A stretch of DNA of 64,000 nt from Flavobacterium sp. (GTDB lineage Bacteria; Bacteroidota; Bacteroidia; Flavobacteriales; Flavobacteriaceae): the NCBI GenBank assembly GCA_023251135.1, contig JAHEZJ010000030.1, positions 20,630 through 84,629 of the forward strand, written 5' to 3'. How positions within the stretch are numbered: the stretch's first letter is position 1; every line of letters starts with the position of its first letter. The notes beneath the pieces are model-generated. The model did no database searches. It was not told the DNA's origin and saw nothing but the letters and a program-made list of their open reading frames with translations. Shown piece by piece: positions 46,628-55,080 of the stretch. A program made the position numbers and the translations under genes.

Positions 46628-46837
46628 GACTTTGAGTTTTTAAGAATCTGTTATTCTAATTGATATAGCTTAAAATTACGCCAAACCGTAAAAAAGATCT
46701 TACATAATTTGATGGTAAAGTTCTATGATTTAGATGAAAACCAATTGTGCTCAAAAAGTTAAACAACTTTACAATAAAGAGAAGTAAAGATAAGGGAAAG
46801 GTAATGTTCTCTTAAAAGCTATTGCGTTTTCGTAGGA

Positions 46838-46845
46838 TACTTTTG
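46838..46845 (+). promoter_or_regulatory. Candidate -7 box for the phosphoesterase gene
   Basis: TACTTTTG, 24 nt before ATG 46870; TTG at the expected spacing is absent. Confidence 0.4.
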
Positions 46846-46869
46846 TTGGGTCTAAAACAAAAACAACCT

Positions 46870-49614
46870 ATGAAAAAACTTTACTTTCTATTCCTGCTGC
46901 TGGGGCTGAGTTATGCTTCCAAAGCGCAAAATTTATTTCCATATCTGCAAAATGCCACACCGACCTCGATTTATGTGAACTGGAAAACAGAGAGCAATCC
47001 GGAGTCGATTGTAGAATATGGGACGACAGCCACTAGTCTTAATGTTACCGTTACCGGTAATACAAATGTTTTTACAGATTCGGGTTATCCGGGGAATTAT
47101 TTTTACCATAGTGCGAAGTTGCTTAACCTTTCGCCGAATACGAAATATTACTACAGAATAAAAACCGGAGCGGATGTGTCTTCGGTTTATTCTTTTAAAA
47201 CACTACCGAATCCGGGGCAGGCGGCCACATCAAACGGGCACATTCGCTTTTTGATAATGGGCGATAACCAATTGAAAGCGGTACCTCGTTATGATTCTTT
47301 GGTATCTGCTGCCAAAAGAAAGATAAGACAAAAATGGGGGAAAGACTTATCTCCGGATGACAATATCTCCATGACTTTTATGGTTGGAGATCAGGTAGAT
47401 GTAGGGACTTTAGATCATTACGAAAATGTACATTTTAAAAAGAACAGAGGTTTGTCAGGGAATGTACCGATTCAGACAACAGTAGGAAATCATGAAACCT
47501 ACGGAACTCTTGGAATGAACTCTTATTACGATCATTTTTATATCAGTGAACTTTCGTATAAAGGTATTTCATCAGGAACAGAGAATTACTATGCACAACA
47601 AGCCGGTAATGTTTTGTTTATTAGTTTAAGTTCAGAACATACCGGAGCAGCACAACTTAGCTGGCTGCAACAGGTTCTTACGGCTGCAAATGCAGATTCA
47701 ACAGTAGATTGGATTTTTTCTCTAAGTCACAGACCTTATCAGGCAGAGCAGTATGTGGGGGATATTTCGACCTGGGTTCGTAATACTGCCGTTCCATTAT
47801 TGGTAACTTCTCCAAAATATTCCATGCATATCGGGGCGCACCATCATCTTTATCACAGAGGACAGTTGAAAAACACTCCTACTTATAATATTATTTCAGG
47901 AGGTACAGCCTGGGATCAATATTGGGGATCTTCGACAGAACAGGATTTTGATGACGTACAGAAAACAATCTGTAACTGGATTTATCAAATTGTAGATATT
48001 GACGTTACAAACGGAAAAATGGATATCGAAAGTTACTCGATTGGAAGCGTTGATAAATGGAAGAACAACCAATTGATGGATGAATTTCACCGCTATAAAA
48101 ACAAGGCTGCACCGGCGAAACCTTCGATCACCAATACTTTTACAGCGACAAATACGTTACCGTTAACCGTATCCGGATCAGCTTATAGCACCACTACAGA
48201 CGAGAAGTTAAACACCAGTCAGTTTTTGATTTCTCAGACACCAACATTTGATATTGTTAAGAAAGAAGTATATCGCGATTTTGAAAACTTATATGGGAAG
48301 TATGGAACCAAAAAAGATTCAACCGTAAATATTAATCTTGGTGTAGACATTACCAAAATGGATCTGGCTTCTAATTCACTTCCAAATGGTAAGTACTATG
48401 TAAAATTAAGATACAGAGACCGCAATTTGGAATGGTCGCCATGGAGTGATGTTCAGACTTTTACCATTACCGGAAGTAATACGGTAAACACGGCAATAGT
48501 TACAGATGCTTTGACGTATTTGCAAGGAGCAGCTATAAAAGTTGATTATACGGATGCTCCGGCCAGTACTTCGACCTGGATTGGTTTGTATAAGGAAGGG
48601 CAGACGCCGGGAGGTTCGACACCATCACAAACCTGGAAATATACAGATGGCAGCACAAGTGGTTTTATTAATTTCCCTAGCGGACTGGCGAATAAAGGAC
48701 GTTATTATGCCGCAATATTTTCAAATGGAGGTTATACCGAAATAGCAGCCCGAAAGTATTTTTATGTAGGACCTGTTCCGACCTTAACTACCGATAAAAC
48801 CGAGTATTCTGTTGGGACTCCTGTGATTATTAACTACACGAATGGCCCACAGTTGGCAAAAGACTGGATTGGAATCTACAGAATGGGAGTTAACCCGGGA
48901 TCGGGAGTTACAGCAACAAGCTGGCAATATGTGACAACCGTTGCCGATGCTAAATCTTTTACCGGATTGCCAAAAGGGTATTATTATGCCGAATATTATT
49001 TACAGGATGGATTTAATCCTATTGGAAATAAAGTTTTCTTTAAAATTGGTGCTGTTGTTACCGAATTATGGATCAACAAACCTGTTTACGATCTTGGGGA
49101 ACAAATTACAGCTTCCTGGACAGATGCCCCGGGTATTGTAAAAGACTGGTTGGGAATTTACCATGAAGGTGATAATCCTAATGAAAAACCGTTGGTGAGT
49201 TATACCTATTTTGAAGGACTTTCTGAAGGAACTAAAAATATTGTGGCTCCCGAATTGCCTACCGAAAAAGGAAAATACTTTTTAGTGATGTTTACCAATG
49301 ATTCTTACAATGAAGTATCAAACCGAGTTACTTTTGAAGTAATTGATCCGCATTTGGGTAATGATGAATTTAAAATTGACAATGGTTTGAGAGTATATCC
49401 AAATCCAACCAATAATAATACAGAAACCTTTATTCAGTCGGAATATCCTATTGACGAAATAGAAATTTACAGCATGGAAGGAAAGTTGTTGTATGCCACT
49501 AAAAATGTGAATAACAACAAGTTTTCACTCATCAATCAGGATTTGCCAAAAGGAGTTTATATTTTAAAAATGCATTCCCGTAAATTGTTTACAGCCAAAC
49601 TAATTGTGAAGTAA
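46870..49614 (+). CDS. Secreted purple-acid-phosphatase-like phosphoesterase with three DWIGIY repeats and T9SS tail
   Basis: 914 residues from ATG 46870, where a signal peptide (1-20, ending SKAQ) begins. N-terminal fibronectin-like domain (about 22-110), then a metallophosphoesterase domain (about 125-390) with FLIMGDNQ, MVGDQVD, VGNHE, SLSHRP and GAHHHLYHRG metal motifs. A second Fn3-like stretch (about 415-535) precedes three tandem about 85-95-residue beta-sandwich-like repeats. Each has a TWIGLYKEG / DWIGIYRMG / DWLGIYHEG core and a closing FYVG/FKIG/FEV. The protein ends in a type A T9SS sorting domain (about 840-914) with VYPNPTNNN and GVYILKM. It is probably exported and cell-surface attached or released; substrate unknown. 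Confidence 0.87.
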   Translation: MKKLYFLFLLLGLSYASKAQNLFPYLQNATPTSIYVNWKTESNPESIVEYGTTATSLNVTVTGNTNVFTDSGYPGNYFYHSAKLLNLSPNTKYYYRIKTGADVSSVYSFKTLPNPGQAATSNGHIRFLIMGDNQLKAVPRYDSLVSAAKRKIRQKWGKDLSPDDNISMTFMVGDQVDVGTLDHYENVHFKKNRGLSGNVPIQTTVGNHETYGTLGMNSYYDHFYISELSYKGISSGTENYYAQQAGNVLFISLSSEHTGAAQLSWLQQVLTAANADSTVDWIFSLSHRPYQAEQYVGDISTWVRNTAVPLLVTSPKYSMHIGAHHHLYHRGQLKNTPTYNIISGGTAWDQYWGSSTEQDFDDVQKTICNWIYQIVDIDVTNGKMDIESYSIGSVDKWKNNQLMDEFHRYKNKAAPAKPSITNTFTATNTLPLTVSGSAYSTTTDEKLNTSQFLISQTPTFDIVKKEVYRDFENLYGKYGTKKDSTVNINLGVDITKMDLASNSLPNGKYYVKLRYRDRNLEWSPWSDVQTFTITGSNTVNTAIVTDALTYLQGAAIKVDYTDAPASTSTWIGLYKEGQTPGGSTPSQTWKYTDGSTSGFINFPSGLANKGRYYAAIFSNGGYTEIAARKYFYVGPVPTLTTDKTEYSVGTPVIINYTNGPQLAKDWIGIYRMGVNPGSGVTATSWQYVTTVADAKSFTGLPKGYYYAEYYLQDGFNPIGNKVFFKIGAVVTELWINKPVYDLGEQITASWTDAPGIVKDWLGIYHEGDNPNEKPLVSYTYFEGLSEGTKNIVAPELPTEKGKYFLVMFTNDSYNEVSNRVTFEVIDPHLGNDEFKIDNGLRVYPNPTNNNTETFIQSEYPIDEIEIYSMEGKLLYATKNVNNNKFSLINQDLPKGVYILKMHSRKLFTAKLIVK
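48490..49345 (+). repeat. Three tandem DWIGIY-type protein repeats
   Basis: Units at roughly 48490-48775, 48778-49050 and 49051-49345. DNA identity is modest, so the duplication is old; the conserved core is (D/T)W(I/L)G(I/L)Y..G, preceded by an I.V.YT.(A/G)P strand. Confidence 0.75.
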
Positions 49615-49633
49615 TAAACAAACAAATAAATAT

Positions 49634-49674
49634 CAAAATCCCATTTGCCACGGCGAATGGGATTTTGTTTTTTT
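49634..49674. terminator. Terminator between phosphoesterase and VOC genes
   Basis: A stem of about 16 bp, CAAAATCCCATT with AATGGGATTTTG plus inner GCC/GGC, followed by Ts; lies between convergent genes. Confidence 0.85.
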
Positions 49675-49697
49675 AGAAAAGAAGCTCTGACGAAATA

Positions 49698-50096
49698 TTA
49701 GAATAACATTTCAATCAGCTGAATTTTATTTCCGCAGGTGTCATCCAATATGGCAATTTTTACATTTCCCATTGCTGTTGGTTTCATACTAAATTCAACC
49801 TCAAGACCAATCAGACGATCGTATTCCTCCTGAAGATGATCAACGTTAAATTGAGTATAGGGGATCCCGGCGTCAAAGAGTGCTTTTTGATAGGTTTTGG
49901 CCGGTTCAAAATGATTGGGTGCTGGTTCCAGTAAAATTTCGACTCCGTCTGGTTCGTCTTTAGAAACAACGGTGAGCCATCTGTTGTTTTCGCCCAGAGG
50001 CACATCATGCTTTTTTACAAAACCTAGTTTTTTAGTATAAAACTGTAAGGCCTTTTCCTGATCCTGAACTGGAATTCCGATTACTTTTACTCTCAT
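49698..50096 (-). CDS. VOC-family (glyoxalase/bleomycin-resistance-like) protein
   Basis: 132 residues with the two beta-alpha-beta-beta-beta modules of the vicinal oxygen chelate fold: VIGIPVQDQEKALQFYTKKLGF at the start and the final VKIAILDDTCGNKIQLIE carrying the metal-ligand Glu position. Members include glyoxalases, dioxygenases and resistance proteins; substrate cannot be inferred. It is followed on the same strand by nothing close, and preceded by the DUF418 gene with a 47-nt gap, so the two may form an operon with the Crp/Fnr regulator upstream. Confidence 0.82.
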   Translation of the reverse strand: MRVKVIGIPVQDQEKALQFYTKKLGFVKKHDVPLGENNRWLTVVSKDEPDGVEILLEPAPNHFEPAKTYQKALFDAGIPYTQFNVDHLQEEYDRLIGLEVEFSMKPTAMGNVKIAILDDTCGNKIQLIEMLF

Positions 50097-50143
50097 TATC
50101 TATCGTTTTAAAAGGATTGAATACAACTTTGATGCATTTTTAA

Positions 50144-51220
50144 TTAGCGGGCTATTTTACGCATAAGAGTTTCAAACGGACCATTATTAAAGCGTTTTGC
50201 CCAAAGACTACTAAAGTAATAACTGAGTACAAAATATGCAATTGAAAACAGTAAAATATAAATTGGTTTTGTCGCCTCCTCATCGGTTGGATCTTGGGTT
50301 AAACTCCTGTTCATCAGTACAGAGAACAGGATGAGTCCGATAGTGAGATGCGAAATATAGTGTGTTAGCGTCATTTGACCTGTTGGAGCAAAATTTTGTA
50401 CGTATCGGTTCGTTCCGTATTTTTCTCCCAAGTACATAAAGAAGGCAATCAGCATCAGAGCAAATCCGGATGTGCTTAACAAAAAGGGGAGGTACGGAGG
50501 GAGGTAATCGGCATTGATAAATAAATCTAAATGCTCAGAAAGTACAAATTGACCGGACAATAATTGAAGTAATGCGATTGATATATACACTAGAAGCCCA
50601 ATCGCAAACATTTTCTTCTGAACCTTTATACTGTTCCAGTTTAGTCTTCCAAGATACATTCCTAAAAGAAAATAAGCAATCCAGGGAAAAACAGAATTCC
50701 AGCCATTATAAAAGGTGTTTCTGATAAATCCGTTCAGGGTGTAAAAATCTTTGTATTGAAAAGTATCCATGTTCCAGCCTGTTTCATACGGGATGATAAA
50801 AATTAAAACGTGAAAACCAAAGACCGCCATTGCAGCCAGGAGCAGAAAAAACTTCTTGTTTAAAAAGACCAAAAAAGCAATTAGAAACATATAACAACCG
50901 TAGAAATGCAAAATATCGGCGGGCCAGATGAGGTTGAGCAAAAGTCCGATGACAAATAAAAAAGCGGCTCGTTTGAGGATGGTATTTCTCAGCTGCTTTT
51001 TCTCGGCAGGAGTATATGCAGCTCTGTTGGTCATAAGCGCAACACCCATTCCGGCCAGTATTACAAATACCGAACTCGAGTTGCCACTAAAAAGAGACAT
51101 AAATTGAGCAACAGTACTTTGGTCGTTATGGGAGCCAAAAACCATATTAAAATTCACAATAAACATTCCGAAAATGGCATAAGCTCTTGCCAGGTCAAAT
51201 CCTATAATTCTTTGTTTCAT
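50144..51220 (-). CDS. DUF418-type polytopic membrane protein
   Basis: 358 residues with about 9-10 membrane helices. The start IIGFDLARAYAIFGMFIVNFNMVF is the hallmark of DUF418/heparan-N-acetyltransferase-like proteins (DxARxxAIxGM), and the C-terminal part has the GQMTLTHYISH block of DUF418. The family is related to acyltransferases that move acyl groups across membranes, but no member of this branch has a secure role that I know. An ATTTGAC-N4-GTCAAAT palindrome lies 48 nt before its ATG, and a Crp/Fnr gene is next upstream, so control by that regulator is likely. Confidence 0.82.
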   Translation of the reverse strand: MKQRIIGFDLARAYAIFGMFIVNFNMVFGSHNDQSTVAQFMSLFSGNSSSVFVILAGMGVALMTNRAAYTPAEKKQLRNTILKRAAFLFVIGLLLNLIWPADILHFYGCYMFLIAFLVFLNKKFFLLLAAMAVFGFHVLIFIIPYETGWNMDTFQYKDFYTLNGFIRNTFYNGWNSVFPWIAYFLLGMYLGRLNWNSIKVQKKMFAIGLLVYISIALLQLLSGQFVLSEHLDLFINADYLPPYLPFLLSTSGFALMLIAFFMYLGEKYGTNRYVQNFAPTGQMTLTHYISHLTIGLILFSVLMNRSLTQDPTDEEATKPIYILLFSIAYFVLSYYFSSLWAKRFNNGPFETLMRKIAR

Positions 51221-51267
51221 TTTTTTATATTTTATGAAACAAATGTCGAAATGAATAACTGCGGGAA

Positions 51268-51285
51268 ATTTGACTTAGGTCAAAT
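51268..51285. promoter_or_regulatory. Candidate Crp/Fnr-type operator
   Basis: ATTTGAC-TTAG-GTCAAAT: perfect 7-bp arms, 4-nt centre. The half-site and spacing resemble Fnr-like TTGAT-N4-ATCAA sites. It lies between the Crp/Fnr gene (ends 51293) and the DUF418 gene (starts 51220). Confidence 0.6.
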
Positions 51286-51292
51286 AATACAT

Positions 51293-51859
51293 CTAAATTC
51301 TGGAACGGATTCTGCTCAGTGTTTCCAGCGATATTCCCAGATAAGAAGCAATGTGGGTGAGCTGGATGTTTTTAATAATATGCGAATGTTCTTTGATTAG
51401 TTTAAGATAGCGAGTGGTAGCATCCAGAGTGCGAAACTGAAACAAGCGGTCCTCTAGCCAAATGGCGTAATACTCGGTCAGCATCAAATCTAACTCTGTT
51501 AATTTTGGAAATTGCTTCTTTGCATTCTGAAATGCGGTAAAGTCGGTTTGTGAAATGGTAATATCAGTAACGGCCTCAATGAATTCCTTACTTGGCTTTT
51601 GGAGGCAATAACTATTAAAAGATACGGCTATATCATCAGTAAAGTAGAGTTCTGTCGTGATTTCCTTTCCGTCATCGAGATAATACTTTCTGGCGATCCC
51701 TTCTTCTATAAAGTAACTTTTACTGCATATTTCATCTTGCCGTAACAAAAACGCTCCTTTTTTTAATGTTCGGGTAGTAGAGATGTTATTTAAAACGGCT
51801 AAGGTTTCCGGATCAAGGCTGTTTATAAAAGCATCTATTTTGGTGAGATAGGAGTTCAT
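51293..51859 (-). CDS. Crp/Fnr-family transcriptional regulator
   Basis: 188 residues: an N-terminal cyclic-nucleotide-binding-like beta roll (about 20-120: GAFLLRQDEICSKSYFIEEGIARKYY) and a short C-terminal helix-turn-helix (about 145-188: HIASYLGISLETLSRIRSRI). No cysteine cluster for an Fe-S centre and no full cAMP-binding consensus (RxS/T), so the ligand is unknown. This type in Bacteroidota often controls an adjacent gene. The DUF418 gene follows by 72 nt on the same strand, with an operator-like palindrome between them. Confidence 0.87.
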   Translation of the reverse strand: MNSYLTKIDAFINSLDPETLAVLNNISTTRTLKKGAFLLRQDEICSKSYFIEEGIARKYYLDDGKEITTELYFTDDIAVSFNSYCLQKPSKEFIEAVTDITISQTDFTAFQNAKKQFPKLTELDLMLTEYYAIWLEDRLFQFRTLDATTRYLKLIKEHSHIIKNIQLTHIASYLGISLETLSRIRSRI

Positions 51860-51994
51860 TTTTTCGGTAAATATTCGGTTTAAGAGCGCTTTACTTGTTG
51901 GCAGGTTTTAGTTTGTTGCCATAATAAGAAGAACTACCACAGGCACGGAAGAAATTTTTTCAATGCCGGGTGGTGGTTGCTTAAATACGGTTTT

Positions 51995-52588
51995 TTAACC
52001 TCCAATTGTACCCGTGCTCACGGGTTCTGATCGTTTGTAATTGGCAATAATAACTCCTGTAGAGGTGATCGTATGGTCAGTCAGTACAAATGAAGTTGGA
52101 ACTGCACCCTCATCAAATAGTTTTTTCCCTTTTCCAAGCAGTAAAGGATGAATTTTGAGCCAGAGCTCGTCAACTAAATCATTTTTAAGCAGGAACTGAA
52201 TCATGTTGGCGCCGCCCCAAACTTTAATGTCATCGCCTTCTGAATTTTTAAGATTTTGAATGTCTGCTGTGTCTTTTAGAAACACGGAGTTTTCCCATTG
52301 AGAATCTTTTCGGCTTGTAGATAGGACATATTTGGTAACCTCATTAATTCCGGGCCAGTTAGCAGCATTCGCGGGCCAATAAGATTCAAAAAGGTCAAAG
52401 GTTTTTCGACCTAAAAGAATATCCGAAGGTTCCATTTGTTTCTCCATGGCCTTGCTGTATGATTCATCACCAAATGGTGCGACCCAGCCTCCGTATTCAA
52501 AACCGCCCGAAGTATCTTCCTGAGGGCCTCCCGGCGCTTGCATCACCCCATCGAGTGTAATCATTGCTAAGGCGATTATTTTTCTCAT
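51995..52588 (-). CDS. Dihydrofolate reductase-family (RibD C-terminal-like) protein
   Basis: 197 residues from ATG 52588; an upstream ATG at 52612 adds eight residues of no known value. Begins RKIIALAMITLDGVMQAPGG, then GRKTFDLFESYWPA and WGGANMIQFLLKNDLVDELWLKIHPLLLGKGKKLF, the standard blocks of the RibD_C/YyaP reductase-like group. These share the DHFR fold and bind NADPH, but most are not the folate enzyme. It reads toward the Crp/Fnr gene, 135 nt apart, and could belong to the same leftward unit. Substrate unknown. Confidence 0.82.
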   Translation of the reverse strand: MRKIIALAMITLDGVMQAPGGPQEDTSGGFEYGGWVAPFGDESYSKAMEKQMEPSDILLGRKTFDLFESYWPANAANWPGINEVTKYVLSTSRKDSQWENSVFLKDTADIQNLKNSEGDDIKVWGGANMIQFLLKNDLVDELWLKIHPLLLGKGKKLFDEGAVPTSFVLTDHTITSTGVIIANYKRSEPVSTGTIGG

Positions 52589-52838
52589 GATTTTTAGTTT
52601 TTGGTTTCTCAAATATAATAAAATAACAAGAAATATTGGATTGAATTAATTCGGGTTGATGGTGTTGCAGGAGTGGATTTTTATTGGTGTGTTGTTTCAT
52701 AGGCAACGGATTGAAATCCACTTTCACAACATTGTTTATTCCTGCTTAATTTAGAATGCTGCTTTGTGATCGTACAGCGTTAAAAATTTATTCCAATATT
52801 TGTATTTAGAAAGAGGCAACAAATAAATTCTGATTTTG

Positions 52839-52846
52839 TATATTTG
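52839..52846 (+). promoter_or_regulatory. Candidate -7 box for pyrR
   Basis: TATATTTG, exact TAnnTTTG match, 24 nt before ATG 52871. An in-frame TTG at 52844 lies inside this box and is therefore not a likely start. Confidence 0.45.
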
Positions 52847-52870
52847 CCCAACCAAACATTATACTTAATT

Positions 52871-53410
52871 ATGAGCCAAAAAGTATTACTTAATTCAAAA
52901 GAAGTTACTATCATACTCCATCGTTTGGCTTGTCAGTTAATCGAAAAACATCTTGATTTTTCAGATACTATTTTAATCGGAATTCAGCCGAGAGGTGTTT
53001 TTTTAGCAGAACGTTTAAAACAAATATTAGAGAGCGAGTACAAGACACCTGAAATTTCTCTGGGTTATTTAGATATTACTTTTTTCAGAGACGATTTCCG
53101 TCGTACAGATAAACCGCTTGAAGCCAATAAAACCCAAATCAATTTTATAGTTGAAAATAAAAAAGTCATTTTTATCGATGACGTTTTATTTACCGGACGC
53201 AGCATTCGCTCTGCTTTAACCGCAATTCAGTCTTTCGGGAGACCTTCAGAAATTGAATTGTTAGTGTTAATCGACAGGCGTTTTAGTCGCAATCTGCCTA
53301 TTCAGCCCGATTATCGTGGTCGTCAGGTAGACGCTATTAATGGTGAAAAAGTAAAAGTAAGCTGGAAAGAAAATGACGGCGAAGATGTGGTGCATTTGAT
53401 TACCAATTAG
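52871..53410 (+). CDS. pyrR: PyrR-type phosphoribosyltransferase
   Basis: 179 residues from ATG 52871. Type I phosphoribosyltransferase fold with the PRPP loop VIFIDDVLFTGRSIRSAL (about residues 98-115) and the GIQPRGVFLAERL segment typical of PyrR. PyrR proteins make UMP from uracil and, in many bacteria, bind pyr mRNA leaders to control attenuation. pyrB follows 155 nt downstream, supporting a pyrimidine role. I did not find a recognisable PyrR-binding loop in either leader, so RNA-binding regulation is uncertain here. Confidence 0.9.
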   Translation: MSQKVLLNSKEVTIILHRLACQLIEKHLDFSDTILIGIQPRGVFLAERLKQILESEYKTPEISLGYLDITFFRDDFRRTDKPLEANKTQINFIVENKKVIFIDDVLFTGRSIRSALTAIQSFGRPSEIELLVLIDRRFSRNLPIQPDYRGRQVDAINGEKVKVSWKENDGEDVVHLITN

Positions 53411-53560
53411 TTTAATCGGTTAACCGGTTAATTGTTTAATCGGAAAAGCCAAACGATTAAATGATTAGTGAAATTAAAAAATAGTTGAACCGTTAAATCA
53501 GTCAACTATTTAGTCGTAAAGAAAGCGATTAAACGATTAAACAAATAAATATATAAACAA
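53411..53560. repeat. GATTAA/GGTTAACC word region between pyrR and pyrB
   Basis: Contains the perfect palindrome TTAACCGGTTAA (53420-53431) and AATAGTTGA (53480-53488) inverted at TCAACTATT (53502-53510). Repeated GATTAAACGATTAAAC words run up to 53545. Same vocabulary as 7057-7183. Confidence 0.65.
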
Positions 53561-53565
53561 ACACA

Positions 53566-54492
53566 ATGAAAGAATTAAGCGTAAATCACTTATTAGGAAT
53601 TAAATATATCAATGAAAATGATATTAACCTGATTTTTGAAACTGCCGATCATTTTAAAGAAGTCATCAACAGACCCATTAAAAAAGTTCCTTCATTACGA
53701 GATATTACCATTGCCAATATTTTCTTTGAAAACAGTACCAGGACCAAACTTTCTTTTGAGTTGGCGCAAAAAAGACTCTCTGCTGATGTGATTAGTTTTT
53801 CGGCAGCTCAGTCTTCGGTCAAAAAAGGAGAGACCCTGATTGATACTGTAAATAATATCCTTTCAATGAAAGTTGATATGGTTGTAATGCGCCACTCCAA
53901 CCCCGGAGCGGCTTATTTTTTATCCAAAAATGTCAAAGCCAGTATCGTGAACGCCGGAGACGGAGCACACGAACACCCAACACAGGCTTTATTAGACAGT
54001 TACTCGATCAGAGAAAAATTAGGGGATGTGGCCGGAAAAAAAGTAGTTATTGTAGGTGATATTCTGCATTCAAGAGTGGCTTTGTCCAATATATATGCTT
54101 TGAAGATGCAGGGAGCCGAAGTAAAAGTTTGCGGTCCAAAAACACTGATTCCAAGATACATCGAATCGCTTGGTGTTACGGTTGAACCCAATTTGCGTAA
54201 AGCTTTAGAATGGTGTGATGTTGCCAACATGCTTCGGGTACAAAACGAACGTATGGATGTAAACTTTTTTCCTTCTACCCGCGAATATGCACAACAATAT
54301 GGAGTAGATAAACCCTTACTGGATTCTCTTGGAAAAGAAATCGTAATCATGCACCCGGGACCAATCAACAGAGGGGTAGAGATAACTTCTGAAGTAGCAG
54401 ACTCCGACCATTCCGTGATTTTGAATCAGGTTGAAAATGGTGTTGCGATCAGAATGGCCGTTATTTATTTATTGGCTTCTAAGATTCAGTAG
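53566..54492 (+). CDS. pyrB: Aspartate carbamoyltransferase catalytic chain
   Basis: 308 residues, the enzyme joining carbamoyl phosphate and aspartate in pyrimidine synthesis. The carbamoyl-phosphate motif STRTKLSFELA (about 52-62), the SSVKKGET loop, the MRHSNPGA segment, HPTQALLDSYSIRE (about 137-150) and the aspartate-domain HPGPINRG (about 263-270) are all present. It lacks a visible pyrI partner here, consistent with the unregulated class of catalytic trimers. Cytoplasmic. Downstream genes follow after a repeat-rich 167-nt gap. Confidence 0.96.
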   Translation: MKELSVNHLLGIKYINENDINLIFETADHFKEVINRPIKKVPSLRDITIANIFFENSTRTKLSFELAQKRLSADVISFSAAQSSVKKGETLIDTVNNILSMKVDMVVMRHSNPGAAYFLSKNVKASIVNAGDGAHEHPTQALLDSYSIREKLGDVAGKKVVIVGDILHSRVALSNIYALKMQGAEVKVCGPKTLIPRYIESLGVTVEPNLRKALEWCDVANMLRVQNERMDVNFFPSTREYAQQYGVDKPLLDSLGKEIVIMHPGPINRGVEITSEVADSDHSVILNQVENGVAIRMAVIYLLASKIQ

Positions 54493-54499
54493 TTTTTAT

Positions 54500-54614
54500 T
54501 TTTTTGTTTCAAGTTTTATTTGTTTCAAGTTCGATAAGCTGAACGTTATAAAACCTGAAACCTGAAACTTGGAACCTGAAACCTGAAACTTGAAACCTGA
54601 AACCTGAAACCACA
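54500..54614. repeat. CTGAAAC/CTTGAAAC word array after pyrB
   Basis: Two TGTTTCAAG units (54506-54530) are followed by about nine CCTGAAAC/CTTGGAAC/CTTGAAAC units (54553-54612). The first units are complementary to the later array, so the RNA can fold back. Same words as 235-318 and 8020-8050. Confidence 0.7.
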
Positions 54615-54659
54615 AAAAAATCGTACCTTAGCTCTCTAACAGAGCCTATAAATTAGAAG

Positions 54660-54992
54660 ATGAAAGTAGATCAAAAAGGACATACCGTTACCATTAAAGA
54701 TACCCAGGGAGATTTTAATGCTTTTTTGGAAAAAGTAACGCAACAGTTTAAAACCTTTGAAAAACAAAATATTATAATCGATTTGTCTGCAGATACTGAT
54801 GTTTCTGAAAAAGAAGTAAAGCTTTTTCTGCCTTTGGCCAAACAACAGAAAAAAGCCAAAAAATCATTTGTAATAGTAGTTTCTGATCTTGACTTTAATG
54901 CTGTTTCAGATAAATTACTAGTGGTTCCATCACTTTTGGAAGCACATGACATTATCGAAATGGAAGAAATCGAAAGAGACCTGGGGTTTTAA
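54660..54992 (+). CDS. Small STAS-like protein of unknown function
   Basis: 110 residues, cytoplasmic and basic-acidic mixed. The pattern, strand-helix-strand (NIIIDLSADTDVSEKEVKLFL) then KKSFVIVVSDLDFNAVSDKLLVVPSLLEAHDIIEMEEIER, resembles the STAS/anti-sigma-antagonist alpha-beta fold, but I see no conserved phospho-Ser. It sits between pyrB and rnz, 88 nt before rnz, and may be co-expressed with it. I know it only as a conserved neighbour; no function is proposed. Confidence 0.65.
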   Translation: MKVDQKGHTVTIKDTQGDFNAFLEKVTQQFKTFEKQNIIIDLSADTDVSEKEVKLFLPLAKQQKKAKKSFVIVVSDLDFNAVSDKLLVVPSLLEAHDIIEMEEIERDLGF

Positions 54993-54994
54993 TT

Positions 54995-55079
54995 GTAGAT
55001 TTTAGAGTTCAGATTTTAGATTTTGAATGTTGAAATCTAAAATATATATTCAATCTAAAATCTAAAATCAACAATCTAA
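54995..55079. repeat. AATCTAAAATC foldback before rnz
   Basis: TAGATTTTAG and CAGATTTTAGATTTTG words (55000-55030) pair with ATCTAAAATCTAAAATC words (55053-55079), ending one base before the rnz ATG. Confidence 0.65.
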
Positions 55080-55080
55080 A

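Noticed and set aside
53411-53560. PyrR-dependent attenuator before pyrB
   Set aside because: No PyrR-binding loop and no terminator with a T run; hairpins are made of repeat words shared with an unrelated gap.
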